From: Daphnia pulex
Taxonomy: Eukaryota > Arthropoda > Branchiopoda > Diplostraca > Daphniidae
Direction of reading: 5' to 3'
Length of the DNA stretch: 64,000 bases
Assembly: GCF_021134715.1 (NCBI RefSeq)
Contig: NC_060028.1
Location: forward strand, 9,399,482 to 9,463,481
Shown here: positions 45,921-60,900 of the stretch, in pieces
Position numbering within the stretch: position 1 is the stretch's first letter
How the letters are laid out: every line of letters begins with the position of its first letter
Notes under the pieces: generated by a model
Databases searched by the model: none
Seen by the model: the letters and a program-made list of their open reading frames with translations, nothing else
Told to the model about the DNA's origin: nothing
Position numbers and translations under genes: made by a program

Positions 45921-48900
45921 CTGAAGAAGTAGTTGATGAAGTCACCAAGAAAAAACGAAACACAAAAAAATAAACACAAAATCATACCGAATCGTCAAAC
46001 TACGGCGGACTGGGTTTGGGATGAGCTAGAAATATTCATGACAACCAACAACAACAAACGACAATCAACAATTACGTCATCTTTTCTCTCTGTCCTGTAA
46101 TTGTTTCTTTCTCAATTGTTTTTGTTTTCTTTGGTTCATTTTATTCGAGGGGGCCATGCGTTTATATCATTCAAAAATTGAAAATAAAAAGATGAGCCGA
46201 AAAAATTCAAGCCAAGTAAAAAAATTTGAAAAAACGTGTGTGAAAAATTGTGGAATAAAAAATGGGGTATGATTTTTTCTTTTTTAAATGTGACGACTGT
46301 CTAGTTTAAGTGAAAGTCACCTGGAGGAATTCACTGAAATCGGCCGTGGTGGGCGGCGGTGAAGGTGAATTGACCGAGAAGGAACACGGTGATTGGAGGC
46401 AGCTGGACGACGCTGGAGACAAACTTGAGCTGGGCGTCGCCGTTTCGCAATACCTGATCATCCATTTGACATGTCCGCCGGTTAATATCGACGCATCCGC
46501 ACAGGCAAATGTTTTTTGTACCTGTACTGTTGATCACTGAATTCAAACGTCAAGTCGTTGCCGTCCAGAGATGGCGGGGCGTCGGCAACGATGGCCAAGT
46601 CGATGGATCCTTCAATACTCTGCACTTCGCTGACGACGCTGCTGATCTCCAATTCCATGCAGGGGCTCCAGCCGACCACCATCTCTTCCGTTTCGTTCTA
46701 CAGACGAGCAGAGAGACACAAATAAAATCAAATAAATTCCGCCGAGAGGATTGATGATCGTTTTGATGGGCGACGCACTTTGATGCGATCGGGAATGGCC
46801 GCGATGATTTGCTCGGCCAGCGTCAGGACCCGAGTGTTTTGCTCGATGCTCGTCAACGGCGACAGGTGCTGCTGATGGAGGTCGACCGAGTTGACGCTCT
46901 CCCGCCGGACACCGCCGGCTCCGCCGCCGACAGATCGGACGCCACCACCTAAGGACGGGCCAATCAATCACCGACCGGGTGTGGGCGCAATCAAGGCAAA
47001 AGAGAGAAATCAAAAAGACAAAAATAAGACGCACAGAAGTCGAAATGAAACGGAAAATGTTGCACGTCCATCGATGAGAAATGGTAACAGTTAGTTCACT
47101 GACGGCAACACAGGTGTACCGCCCTGGAACGTCCAGAAATGAAATGAAACAAATGACAACAGAAGACGAATAGTAGCCACGTTGAAAATAATAAGCGCCG
47201 ATCAAAGAAGCCATTGATTATCTAAAATAAAAGTCTTTTCTTTCTTTCCTTCATTCATATTTCCTATCAACAAATAAAATGTCTTTTCCGATATGTTCAA
47301 TACGATTGTTTGCGTGCAGCCAAACGAAAGGGAAAAAAATTCAAATCGTGCATGGCTAATCTATCGAAAACGCCACAAACACACACAAAAGATAATGTGT
47401 CAAAAATGAACTCGGTGTCAACATTCACAATTCCGTCATGCGGCACAAGCTTGAAGATTTTTCTAGCGCGATACAACTAATCTAAATAAAGGATGAGAGC
47501 TAAAAAAATGAAAACTGGATTGGCAAGAATTGATGTCAGACCCCGACCGGTTGGGTGTTCATTTGTCGGTTCTTCCAGCTAGAGCCCAAAGAGATTTGGA
47601 TGTTCTCGTTTGTTTTGTTTGGGAGGGTTTTTGATGGATGTAGGGCAAGTGACCAGCAATCCAGCTTACCTGCGGCGGAGGAGCAGGGAGCAGCTTGGGT
47701 TGATGAGGAGCAGGTTGACGAGTTGTCGACGAGCAATCCATCGTCTCCCGACTCCAAGCCTTCGATGTCGGCGCTGTAACACGGGCTGTAACACGGGCCG
47801 ACCAGGCCATCCAGCCCGCCATCGAAGCTCGATGAGCCGCCGTTCAAAGAAGCTGCTCCCGCGCAACATTTATTTTTTTTTTTTAAACCCGGTATGTACA
47901 CGCACACACACACACACATGAGCCGCAATTCCGGACCATCGTGAAATTTCGTCAAAAATGTCGTTGTTTTGAGATTTGGTTCAAATCGACCAGAACGACC
48001 GGACGGATATCATCCAAACACAAGAGAGAAAAAAAAAAGTATTTGAATATGATGAAAATGTTGAAATAGTTAAGAAAATGGGCAAAAAGATGAAAGAGAA
48101 AATCCAACCCAAAAACAACAAATAAAATGAGTAGAGAGAGAGAGAATAAAACACTAGCAGTCAAGCGGAAAAAGTTAACGCTAGTTTTGTGGTGGTGGTG
48201 GTGGTGTGATTTCCTATCAAGTGGAATTCAAAAAGTTCAAATCCAAAAAAAGAAAGTAGAAAAACAAATTTTGATTGATCAATTGTCAGGAGAAGGAAGG
48301 AAGTGGAGTCAAACCAGAGGGGAGAGAACAAGCACGATGCTTGAAAATTTAAAAAAGTGAATTGGAATTGAATCATGGGTGGGTCAAAACCGAGTTAACC
48401 TCTCATCCCACCCGCCCCCGCCCCCACAAACCTCCCCGATCAAAATAAAAAGGAATAACCAACTATAATATCGACAGAAGATGAAAGATAAATACAGAGA
48501 AAATACAAAGAATTATAAATAGGAATTTTGATGGAAAAAAATTTAGCGATGAAAAAGACAATGAAAGAAATGTGATGACAAATCGAATGAAAAAGGTGGA
48601 AAAATATAAAAAATAAAAAGGAATGCAAACACTCACATGTATTGGACGAATCCATCGTGTGGGGTGAAGGCGAAGGATCGTGAGCAAGACCCGATATGTT
48701 GCTCCCGGTGCTGTTGCGGCCGCTAGAATAAGCCTGGCCGGCCCCACCCAGCGGAAGCGAATAACTGCGGTCGTCCCTGCAAATAATAAAAAGAAATGTA
48801 CAAGATTTCATGTGGTGTTATGAAAACTGGGATGGATATTACCTGGAAAGTTTGTGAGCTTTGGCCGCGTTGGGCCTTCGCCAATAGCCTTGATGGTTGT

Positions 48901-51900
48901 GGCCTAGTGGCTCGTTGTTGTTGTTGTTGTTGTTATTGGGCACCGAGTCGACAGAGGATCGTTTGGCCAACAACATTTGGCGGGCGGCGACCGATTCGGC
49001 CGGTTTACTGGGACTAGGTTTGTTGAGCTGGGCCAGTTGAGGCGGAGGCAGAGGCAGCGGCTGCTGTGGCTCCACCGTTGAACGCCTGACTGACAAGATC
49101 CTTCGCGTTTCCAGTTCTTCCGCCAGCGAATGGTGACCCCTTTGGCGGGCCACATCCCAGGCGGACTTGCCCGACCGATCGTGGACGTTGAGAGCCGATG
49201 GATCCCACTGGGCCAGGAGGGCAACCACGTCACGGTGACCCTGGGAGCAGGCCCACATGAGCGGAGTGTAGCCCTGCTGGTCGCTGGCCAGCGGACTCAT
49301 CTCGCGTTCCAGGGCTGGCGACGAATTCTCCAGTCGCCAGTTGAGCAAGGTGCACAGGACTCGCAATAAGCCCAAAGCGGCCGCCAGATGGAGTAGGTTC
49401 ATCTGCTGCTGCTGCTGCTGCTGCTGTGTCCCGTTGGTATTGGACGAAGGATCGTCGGCTGCCGACTGCTGATGCGGACCGGGTCGCCAACGTTTCGTCA
49501 CCAGCTGACGGCAGATGGACACCAGCTGCTCCTCGGCGCTTTGCAATTCCACCTCGCCACTTTCCAGATAGGCCCTCTGTTTTGTGCCCCGTCAAACGAA
49601 ATGATTGAAAAGTTGTGCTTTCGGGCCGTGACCGTGAGCGAGAGACGGAAGGGGAAATTAAATTACCAAACTGCTGAACAGCTGCTCGATGCCGCATCCA
49701 TGAACGTTCAAATGCGTCCCTAGCGACTCCAGCCGGCCCACCAACAACGACAGCAGGGAATTCGTCCACTGGGCAGTTGACGATCCTTCCTGGCAAGTAT
49801 TGGACGCGGCTGACACCTGCCGGTATTCAAAAATGGCCGGCTGGGTGATGGACAATCCTTGACGGACGACCTGCAGTTGTACTCTTCCAGGACTGTGAGC
49901 TGGATGGGTTCAGACAAAAAAAGAATCAGCTTTATTAGATGTTGGATGATGGCAAATGAAAAATGAATCGATTCCACTAACGAGGGCAGAAGCATCGCAA
50001 AACTCCCAACTGGACCCAAACAGCTGGGACTGCAATTCCATCAAACAAAACGCTGTAGGAGCCACTGAGCGTTGGTGAACAAAACGATCCTGTAATGAGG
50101 AGTTTGGCACCGCCCTAATACGAAAAAAGAAAATAAAATGAATCAATTGCGTTTGAAATGATTGGAGCAAATTGAATACGGTGGGAAAATAACAGACCTC
50201 GGTGGGTGCCCATTCCGGTGAGAAATCGGTAATGGATGTCAGTAAAGGATCGCCTGTCGCCGATAGGGTCGAGGGTGAGGGCATGTCTTTGAGCTGATGG
50301 ATCCTTGCGTGGATTCCATTAAGGTCTTTTCCATCCGAGCCGTCAGACGGCGATCCAGATGTTCCTCCTCCGCCGGCTCCGTCGGCTTGGATGGAGATGA
50401 GAGAGTCGATAGTGTCATGGCAATCCAAGTCTGAGAACTCCGTCAACATATCAAAGGCGTCCAGATTGACCAGCAGGTCATCCTCGGCCGTCGTTTCGAC
50501 GGACCGGATCGATCTGCCCAGTCCGCCGTCACTACACGAGGCTCCACCGTCGTTGCTTCCGCTGCCGCCGCCTCCGCTGCAATGGAACGCCGTCTCGTGG
50601 CTCAGGTTGGCCGACAGCGTCCGCTGGATGTCGTCCTGCGAAAGATCCAGCGTCTCATTGAACAGACAATCCATCGGCAACCTGCTGAGCGGAAAAGAAA
50701 AAACAAACAGCATAAGTCATCCATCGTGTGGCGGCGGCGTAATGCAATTAATAAGGAGCCAGGACCTATATCCGTGACCGGAAAGCATTTCGTCGGCCCG
50801 CCTGGCGGCGTTATTAGCGTTGATGAGCGAGTAGAAGGATGGGAACGTGTTGCCTTGATCGCCGCCGCTTCCGTGATCCATGAAATTCATTGTCGTCGAG
50901 TTGATTACAGCCGGAGCGGCAGGCGTAGGTGGCGGATGCGGGGTCGGCTGCTGCTGCTGCTGTTGTTGCTGTTGCTGTTGTTGCCCAGGGTTGTTGCAAT
51001 TATTAGAAGAGTAATAATAGTTGGAATCGAGCGATTCCTGTTTGGCGCTGATCATTTGCTGCTGCTGTTGCTGCTGCTGGAGCTGATGATCCTGCTGATG
51101 ATCCTGCTGCTGCTGCTGCTGGCACGGCACCGGCTCAGAGTGATGATGGAGCTGCTCGGTGTGGAAAGACGGAGCGGAAGAGGAAGACAAGGACGACGAC
51201 GAAGAGATCTGGGACGTTGGCGGCGATCCGCCTCTTCCCAGACCGAATCCAGTCGCCTCCGCCCTAGGAGCCGCCCGCCCCACGGCGCTGTCAGTCGGCG
51301 TTGCCTACACAAGATACGCGAAATATTTCCCCCGGAATTAAAAATGAAATTTGCTTCCGGTGGTGTCAACGATAAATTTTTTATTTTTTATTTGTTTTTT
51401 GATCGGCACCTGACGCTGCTGGATGTTGTTGGAATGTGACGGAGCGGGTCGCGGTTCCAGGCGGATAAAGGAGCTGCCTCCCCCGCCATTAGAGAGCCGC
51501 CGAAGGGAATGTGGAAGGCTGTGGCCGGCCGCCAAATCGTTGTGACTCGATGCATCCGCGCCCACTTTGTGATTGTGGTGGACCTGGACCTGGGCCTGGG
51601 GCTCCATGGCGCCGTTGGATGATCGGTTGTTACTACCCCGCCCTCCTACAGCCGTCTGAAGTGGCTGAGGCTGACGCTGAGGTAAATTCGACACGTGTCC
51701 GTTGACAGCCACTGGAACGGCACCGATCCCACCGCCCGATCTGGCCAGCCTCTGCTTCTCCATCAGCTGACTGACGATGGCCTCCACCGTCTCGGCCGTC
51801 TAGGAGACACAAAATATAAAAATAAATAAGAAAATCATCATAATCAGGATCAAGGTGAATACGGAAGAAAATGCGGATGGATGGATCCGACCTAGACAAC

Positions 51901-54900
51901 ACGCCATAATAATCCATCATTTCATTAAGCAGACGACACATTTATAAAATGTTGAAAGGAAAGTTGGGGGAGGTGCTGGATATTGGCGGATTGTCGTTAT
52001 TGTTGCACAACCCTGGGAGACGAGGGGATTCAACCGACTGGAAGAAAAAAGATGATGACGTCATCTCAGCTAGCGGAAATCACTCCTCCGCTTTTGCCCT
52101 TTGCCTCATCTGCCCCCCCATGAACGAGATGAGAATCAAGAAACGGGCTAGATGTGATACGGAGCGTGCGTGAATGAGCAAAGGGAGGAAGTGAAGGACC
52201 GTGAAAAAAAAAGTTCTAAAATAAAAGAAGAAAAAGGAAAAATAAAAACGAGAAGGGATGGAGAGAAGGAAGATAAACGGGCGCCGATCCAAGGCACGTC
52301 TCGGGCTTTGGAAGGATCTATAAGAATGCACTTAAGACCTCATCTTCTCCCCCCACCCCCTTCCCTCATCCATCCCGTCCGAGGGAAAAGTGCACGGGAA
52401 GCGGACCCCGCCCTTTAGCGCCGCCGTCATTCAGCGGCTCGAGAAACCAGAATGAAAAGGAGGGGAGGGGGTGAAAGAGCAACTGGGAGAATTTAAGAGA
52501 CAAGCTGATCCATCACAAGGAGCCCCAAAAGTCGAGCCCAGGGGGTAAACTGAGTTTTGTGAAACCGGCCAGCCATCAAAAAGGAGGAACAACAACAAAC
52601 AACAACAACAACAGCCAAAAGAAAAATAACTTACAGAAACTTCCAGTTCGTTGTTCAGATTGGGCTCGTCCTGGCTCAAAACTGAAATGAAAAAAATATT
52701 TGAAAGAGATTAGAAATCAAAAGATGGAAAAAGAATGAAAAAACGATCCATCTCATTTCTTATGTAAAAATAAAAAAGGCCGGAAGGATCCTTCTTCAGC
52801 TTCTTACACATGGGTCTCAGCTGGGAGATGAGCTCGTCTTTGCTCCATTCCTTGCGCTCGGCCCAGAGCGAGACGCTGGCCACCACCAGGAGCTTGGCGT
52901 CGTCCGGGTAGGGAACGTTGAGATAGTGGACCAGCACAATGTCGGGATTCTGTCAAAGCGAAAGACAAACAAAGACAAGAATTCATTACTCCCAAGAGAC
53001 AATTGACAAAAAAAAAATCCATTTCAGAAAAAATCCTTTTTAGCTTTTTCTTCTTTTCTTTGACACGTACCTGCAGGAGCCAGTAGCATCTCCGGTGGAA
53101 GGTAGGCAAGATGGCCGAGTGGACGTAACAGCCGTAGATGCACTGAAACGACAAAACAATCAAAAGACAAAAGAGACACATGAGAACCCAACTGAATTGA
53201 TAAATACAAGGAAAACAATTTCAAATAGAAACAAACAAAAATCCCAAAAATGTGTCAAGGGGAAAGAACAAAAATGTCCAACGAACGTCACGACGTCAAG
53301 GATTTTTTGAACTGGACCGTGACATTTTTGTGACATTGTAATATCACCCAGTCTCTCTTTAACTTCTTCTTCTTTCTCCCCTTTTGTTGTTGTTGTTGTT
53401 GTTGCTGCGCTCGATATGAACAAATATCCAAAACGAAATTTCTAGAAATTTTCTAGAAAATTGAACGAAATCCTTTCACGGATGGGCAAAAGAGACAAGA
53501 GTCGGCCCCAAATGTTTTTATTGAAAGACGCCAACTTTCGTTTTTTCTTCTTCTTTCCTCCGCGCTGTCATTTCATGCACAACAACAACAACATCGGCTG
53601 TTTACATTTTTCTCTCTCTCTCCTGACGGCCGAAAAAAGTATCCGGCGCGCACACACAATTCCCGTGAAAACTCCAGTATATACTTCTTCATGTAACACA
53701 GCCGGAGGGGGTTGGATAGGGGAGGCGCCATTCATCAGAGAGAGACAAAAACAAATACAATTTTAAAACATTTTTTTTATTTTATTTTGCCCGGCCGTAA
53801 GCGACGGACTTACGCGGAAGAAAATGTTTGTCCACCATCCGGGGATGGCTCTCTCTCCCTTTTACACACACACTCTGGTCCAGCGCTATTTCCAGCGCCT
53901 TTTTGTTGTATGTGTGAGTGTATTAGAATGAGGATTTTTCGTGTGCTGGGCAAGAGTTGGGAGACGTCGTTAACGTCGTCGGGTGTGTGTGTATATATAC
54001 ACACACACACATACGTACTGTGTACTACGGTGGTGTAGACTATTTTACTAGTGCGCTCTGCCCTTTTGTTCTCATCATTGGACAGGCCAGTCACGACGAC
54101 GACGACGACCGGGAGGTGGGCAGAAGAAGATTCAATCCCCCTCCTACTCCCTCTCGTAACCAAATATTTGTCAAGTCGCACACCTCTGGGAGCTGGGGGG
54201 GGGGGGGAACGTGTGTCAAGTTGTTGTTGGGCTCCTTGTTGGCGTCGTCCAGTTGTCGCTAGTGCGATAGTAGCCATTTAACAAGGTTATAGAGGGTAGA
54301 GGTGGCAGAAAGACGAGCTAACTGACTTTCGTCTATCTACTTTTTTGTTTGGAAAAGAGAGGGGAGTGTGCTATCTGGTGTAGTAGTAGTAGAGCAACTC
54401 TCGTTTCCAGCTCGAGCCAATCGATCTATTTTTAATCTTCCGCCCTTTTTATATTAGAGTCTCTCCCAACGAGTTTGGGCTTTTCACTTTGGACCCCCCT
54501 CCTGCCCTTACGACACAACGTGGATGGCATTCTATCCCATTTGTTTTCATTTTCTTTTATCCACTCGATTTTTCGATCTCAGACAAGAGACAAGTCGAAA
54601 TAAAAATAAAGGTTCTTTCAACGCCCAGTCTGCCAAAGGAGAAGAAAAAAAGGAATTGGCTCCTTAATGTTTAGAAAGAAAAAAACTGAAATAATGCAAC
54701 TAATAGGGAAAAAGGGGAAAAATCCAGGACATGTGGAAGAGGTTTTTATATGATATAGTCTGGATGGAAGTACACACACATCCAGGCCAGTTATTGGCAT
54801 TGATTCAATGATACGTTGTTCGCGTGTAACTCCCGCCGTATGATGTAGACGAGAGACGAGAGAGAGAGAGAAATTCCCAACCCGAAAACCCAAATCGTTC

Positions 54901-57900
54901 CTGGCGACGATCCTAATCATATCAACAGACCCCGATTAGAAGATAGACAAATACACACTGACACACATAGTCGTCTATTCTACACGAATCCAGGACTGGC
55001 CAGGTGGAATTCTCAAATCATAATAATAACCCCACCGTTTTTATCTTTTCTTTTCTTTCTATCTTTCATGACATAACACAGACACACACACAAGACTTAA
55101 AATCGCTTTTGATATTATACAACGATCCAAACTAGTTTGGATCGTTCGCGCGGGAGGAGGAAGTGGGTGGGGGGAATGGGCAATGGGGAATCCTCAACTT
55201 TTCGGGACAATCAATAACGGACGGGAACAACTTCCTTCCAAAAGAGAAAAGATAAAAGGTACAGACACAAAAAAGAGCTTAACATTTAAAAGAGAAGAGG
55301 GTGACGCCGGTGGGTGGTCGGAACGCCGGGCATTGGTGGGTAGGGGGGGAGATGATCTTTTAAGGCTGCGCTCACACACACACATATATACAGGATTCAC
55401 GGATATTTTTTCTTACAGGAACAAGGGGGGAGAGGTGGATGGACTTTGTGTTGTTGCAAAGTTTGCGGGAGTTATTTCCTTTTTTTGGGTGAGAGGGGGA
55501 GGTAGGAGTTTGGATGAACGCGGGAGAAAAAAAAGGAAAAAAAAAATAGAACAAAAGGATCGTTACTGCTGCCCGGAGCTGTAAGCGTGTAAAAGGCCAT
55601 AAAATCCAGTTTCCGACAATGTCTATGTGTCTGTCTATGTTATGCGGGGGGGATGGGATTTCTATCTAACAACAAAAAGATGGCAGGAAAGAAGAAGAAG
55701 AGGAGTAAAACTCGGCCATCGTTGGACGTTTGATCCGCCCGGAACGGATGGGAGGAGGAAAAACAAGAGAGTGTGTGTGCCGCTGCCGCTATATACACAC
55801 ACACACAGGACGTGAGGAAGAAAAAGAAAACTCTAAACGGGAGAAGAGGATGGAAGTAAGGAAAAAAGGCCGGGAGCTACAAAGTTAAAAGGGGAACAAT
55901 AAGAAAAAAAGAAACACAAGACCCCCAAAAAAGTTTTTCCCTTTTTTCTTCCCTTATTTTTCAATCGATAATCATGTAGATGTACACTAAGGCCTACACA
56001 GCACAGCCCAGCGTACGCGTGTAGACATAAGACGCTACTCGTTTCAAATTGGCCTATAGGAGACCCCGGCAAAATTATCTACATGTAATAAGCCAAAGGA
56101 AGACGCATCGCGAGCAGTAGCGGAAGACAAACAAACGACATTTTACATGTCTCCCCCCCAACCCGTAGTAGGAAAAAGTTGACAAAATAAAAAAAAAAAA
56201 AAAAAGTTTCTTTCAGATTCTTTTTATTTTTTATAAAGAAGGAAATCAAATCAAATTCTTTCTTCCGGGGCTTTGGGGGAAGGGGGATGTTAAATTTTAA
56301 AATGACACAAACCCCAAAAAAGAAAAGGGAGCGGAATAAAAGAAAGAGGAATTGATCATCCGCCATTTTGTTGGATCCCTTTTTGAGTTGATATTCACTA
56401 AGACTATAATGGTATGTAGACTTGAATACAGGAAGTAAAAAAAAAAGAGACTGAGAAACTTTCGTTTTAGTTCTCCTTTCTTTTGTTGTTGTTGTTTTGT
56501 TGTTTCCTTTCCCCGGAAGAAAAAAGTACAAAAAAAAAGGGAAATCGGATGAAAAGAAATGAGGAGGGATTCACACAGACACACACAGGACAACTAAAGG
56601 CAATTGAATTGCCCGCCATTTCTTTTCTGTTCAAATGCCATATCTTGGGAAAGACTTGTACAAGGATCGCTCAGCTCCACACTATCCAAACACACTTCTC
56701 TCTCTCTCTCTCTCTCTCTGGCGGAAAGGTCAAGTTGTACCCGTGTCTTTCCCATTTTTGTGTCCCCTCTTCAAATTTTGTCAATTTTTATTTGCATGTG
56801 CGTCTCAGCTGGGAAGGGGAGAGAGACGACCGGGACCATGTTAGGACAACTCCTTCTGCGAAATCTCCTTTGAAACGCTCTGACGACCTCGTCTGTGGTC
56901 CTTAACTCCCTCAATGCACGTCCGTAAAGGACCGGGCGAAACTCAACTCAAACTCGTAAAAACCCGAGTTTGGAGGATGGCAAGACGACGACGGACGGAC
57001 GGGCGAGGGCCGTCTCTGATCATTTCAAACGATTCCCTAGTCTTCCCAGCAGGATTCCCCTTGTGCAAAAAAAAAAAACCCTGGGCTGACTGGGCTACTG
57101 CCCTGTGTCTGTCCGTGTAAGAATAGAAAAAGGACACACATGAAAGGATATGGCGAGCGGAGAAAATCCCGACGACGTTTTCGTGTTGTTGTTGTTGTTG
57201 TCGTCTCGTCGTGTCGGGAGAGCTCGTTGAATATAATAAAATTGAAACGCCAGTCGTCGAGGCAGTAAATAGTCTCGCAACTGGGATCCCCCCACTTTCT
57301 CTCTGCCCCACCACCCTGGGCTTTTTGTTTGCACGAGCGCCTCCTCCACTCAATGACTCCCGATCCAGTTTCATTTTTTTTCTCTTTTCACTTTCATTTT
57401 CATTCGATGGAAACAATTTCCACGAGTCAAATGTCATTTTGGGGGGACCAAATCAGATGTGATGAGACAATAAGAATCGCGAAAACGACGGGACGGTGCA
57501 ACGACGCTAATTCGTGATGGGGGACCTGCGCCAGCCATTAAAAAAGCAAAAGGGAAAAAGGGAAAAGTCCAAATTTGTTGCAGTGGGTGGGCATTAGTGC
57601 CATACTGGGCCAACGATGATGAATGCCATGATTATTTCGGGAGCAGCTCTGCACTATTACATAAACTACGACGCACATGTTATCCTTCCCGTGTGTGTGT
57701 AGAGCTCTTCATCATCACCAGCAGCTCAGCAAAGTCAAAAAAGAAAAAAAGACAAAATCAAAAATGGAACGGACGAAGGGTAGGTACGGGGATTTTCCCC
57801 ATTTTGATCCGTTATACCGGTACCTCGATCCGGTATCTTAAAAGAGGAAGGAGGGTTGCATAAGTGATGATGATGACAAGCAAAAGGTCCGCCGGCCTGC

Positions 57901-60900
57901 GCGCTATGGAATGTGATATGAGAGTCGTGTTTCGGGTTGCACACGGCGGAGGAAAAAAACGGGTGAAATATAAAGAAGAAGACACGGGGGCTCCTTGGCC
58001 TCCTGACTCAATAGTGCACGAGGTTAAAAAGGTACCAAAATAAAAAGAAAAAATACAGGAATCGTCAATATATGAATGCCTATGGGGAAAACGACTTTTC
58101 CCTTTTCGGGAAAAAGGACATGCTCCTAGATAGACATTGACTAGCTGGCTCCTTGCAGGAGCAGCAGGGGGCTTTAGCTGTAACGCGCCGAGTAGACGCC
58201 GGCAAAAGATATCCGAATCGAGGCTCAAGGATCCAACAGGGATGCCATGCATTTTAATGATGAAATTGAGGAGCAGGAGCAGGAGCAGCAGCCTGCAGCC
58301 CGTCCAGGATAGAGAGAGTAGGAGCCAGGCGGAAAAGACGTCAAGAGCTCGGCATATCTTTAAAGATGCGAGTTTGTTTTTATTTTCTCTTTCTCTCTCT
58401 CTCTTACATTTTCCCCCTCCTCCCCCTTTATTCTTGTAATGCCGTAACAGAGTCTACATGTACTAGTAGTAGTACTCTGTAAGATATATACTATATATAT
58501 TCCGCACGCTCCTTATTCCCTCGACTACAACATCATCGATCCGCTGATTACAACCTAACCCTCCTTCTCTCCCTTCTATATGTGTGTACAGAGGTAGTAG
58601 TAGCACTACTACTACTATATTAAGCGAGCAGAACAAAGTCTTCTCTCTCTCTCTCCTGGCTCCTTCTTCTTCGACTCTTGACCTTATTCCCTTTTATTTT
58701 TATTTTTTTATTTTGTTTTGACTCCTGGCCCAGGGTCCCCAAGCGACTCACTTTCTCCTTTTTCATCCCCCCCCCTACCTCCTCCTCGTAGGGTCTTTTG
58801 GGATATTAGATGTGTCTGTGTATACCGACTGGTGGTGGTACTACTACTATATAGACAGTCTTCACTAGTTGTCCGGATCCTATATACAGGGAGCCTGGAA
58901 TCTTATCACCTTTTTCGGTCAATAGACACTTTTATTCCCCGTCGCGTAAGAAAAAACAAAACAAAAAGTTATTTTTGGGGGCTTTCTCCTCTTTTTGTCT
59001 ACCAGAAACTTTTGTGTGTGTGGCCCAGGGAAAAGAATGAAACCCTCACACATACACGGGCGGAAAAAAAGAAATAGGGACCTCCAACAAGACGCCAGAT
59101 AGGATCAAACGGCTATTCAAACACGCACTAGATACTTAAAGCTCGTACGGCTCCTCAACGTGAGGAGCGAGAGAATTTCTTATTTTTCTTATTTCAAAAA
59201 CAAGAAAAAGAAACAATCCCGCTTTGATTGTTCCACGTTGTAGTTTTTAGAGGGTGTGTGATACATATCGGGAAGCGCCCGCCAGCTTCGACGTGTCGCA
59301 CATAAAAGACGAGCGACACAAAACAGTTTCGTTGACGTAATAATAGTCTGAGCAAATTTTCAAGTGTGGGAGGAGGAAGCGACCCACCACCAACGGTCGG
59401 TCTATCGATTTTTTCGGGGACCGGAGACCTTACGTAATTCCGTCCCCCCCCCCTTGACGAGGGAACACGAGAAGAAGACAAATAAAAACAGCGAATGTAT
59501 GTCTCACCTCTGTTCCTTGCACTTTGAGTTTCATGTGATCTTCTCGCGTCGTCTTGCCGTCCTTGCGCTTCTTCCAGCAGTAGCCGTCGCGGCGGTATCG
59601 CACCTTCTTCCGCGAATATAACAACATAGAGCCACTCTTGGGTCTGTCCGAAAAAAACAAAAACAAAAAAGGGAACAAATTCCCAGTTAGAAAATATTGA
59701 TCAAACATTAAGATTTAAAACAAATTCACCTGATTTTGACTTCTTTGAAGAGCCACTCGGGATGTCGTTCAAAGTTGATCAACACGGCCGCAATTTCCTT
59801 CATTTTGGCAATTTTTTGAATTCCGGCAGGATGAGAAGTAGGCGGAGCGATCAAAACAAAAATGGGTGACATAGTGTACCAAACAGAAAATAGAAAAAAA
59901 AGGGAAAATTGAGTTGATGTGACCAACTGACCGACCCACGGTCGACACTCATCAGCCACCCCCTCGACATATCGAACGCGCCATTGGATGACTGGACCCT
60001 GGGTCTCATAGACATGGGGGGGAAATCCGATGTTTTGAATGGACAACCCCGAAGGGGAGGGGGGGAAGTGCTCTCCCTCTGCCATGTATAATGGTATAGT
60101 ATATGGGGGAGGAGGGTTTATAGGTTGAATGGGTCACACTACTCGACTATACAAGTCCCATAAAAGGGAAATAGACTCTAATGAATAGAATAGAGAGAGT
60201 CCAGGATAGAATCACTCGGAAGAAATAGAGAAAAACGGACACAAAAAAGGGGGAGTCAACCCGGGTGTGGCTGTCCCTGGGCAGGGCCCAGTTATTCTCT
60301 GTCGAGTGTATTACAACAATGGGCCCATCAACCGCCCCGCCATTCCGACACTTGACCAGATTTTCACCCCTGGACGGGTCCAAAAAGCTCGGCTCCATAT
60401 TGGCGCATGAACTTTCCAACGTACCTAGTCGACTCTTCAGTAGGTCATTAAAATTCCGCCGACTATGATAGAGTTCCCCAAAAGAGTTTTGAACGGGGAA
60501 TTTAAATGCTAATTTGGTCTCCCTTCTCTACTACAAGAGTTGTAGGTTTTTATTTTATTTTTTTAAAAGATAGAAAGACCTCATTGGTGTTCCAGCGATG
60601 CCTCTGCGTTGGGAAATGTTCGGCCCTTGGTAAACTCTCCAGGCTGGCCGGAAGATTGATGGGTGGATTCATCCCGCCGTCATCGCTCACTAGAGAAAAA
60701 GAAATCAAGATATTCATATTATAAATCAGTTTTTTGAATTCAAATGAATTTGATCATCATCGCCAAAAACAAGAAAAAAAGAAAAAGTCGAGAAAACGGA
60801 AATCGTTTGAAACTCGTTCGCAACGGAGGTTTTATAGACCATCCAGCAGCTCGTGCAAACTCCCAAAAATTTGGTAGCTCTCCAAAGGTTTTTCGTGACA

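Noticed and set aside
49230-49796. 188-codon minus-strand frame in the ankyrin exon
   Set aside because: Different frame from the true CAMTA reading; no ankyrin pattern in it.
50582-51439. 285-codon plus-strand frame
   Set aside because: Antisense to the CAMTA poly-Q exon; its Leu runs come from CTG repeats and it has no family features.
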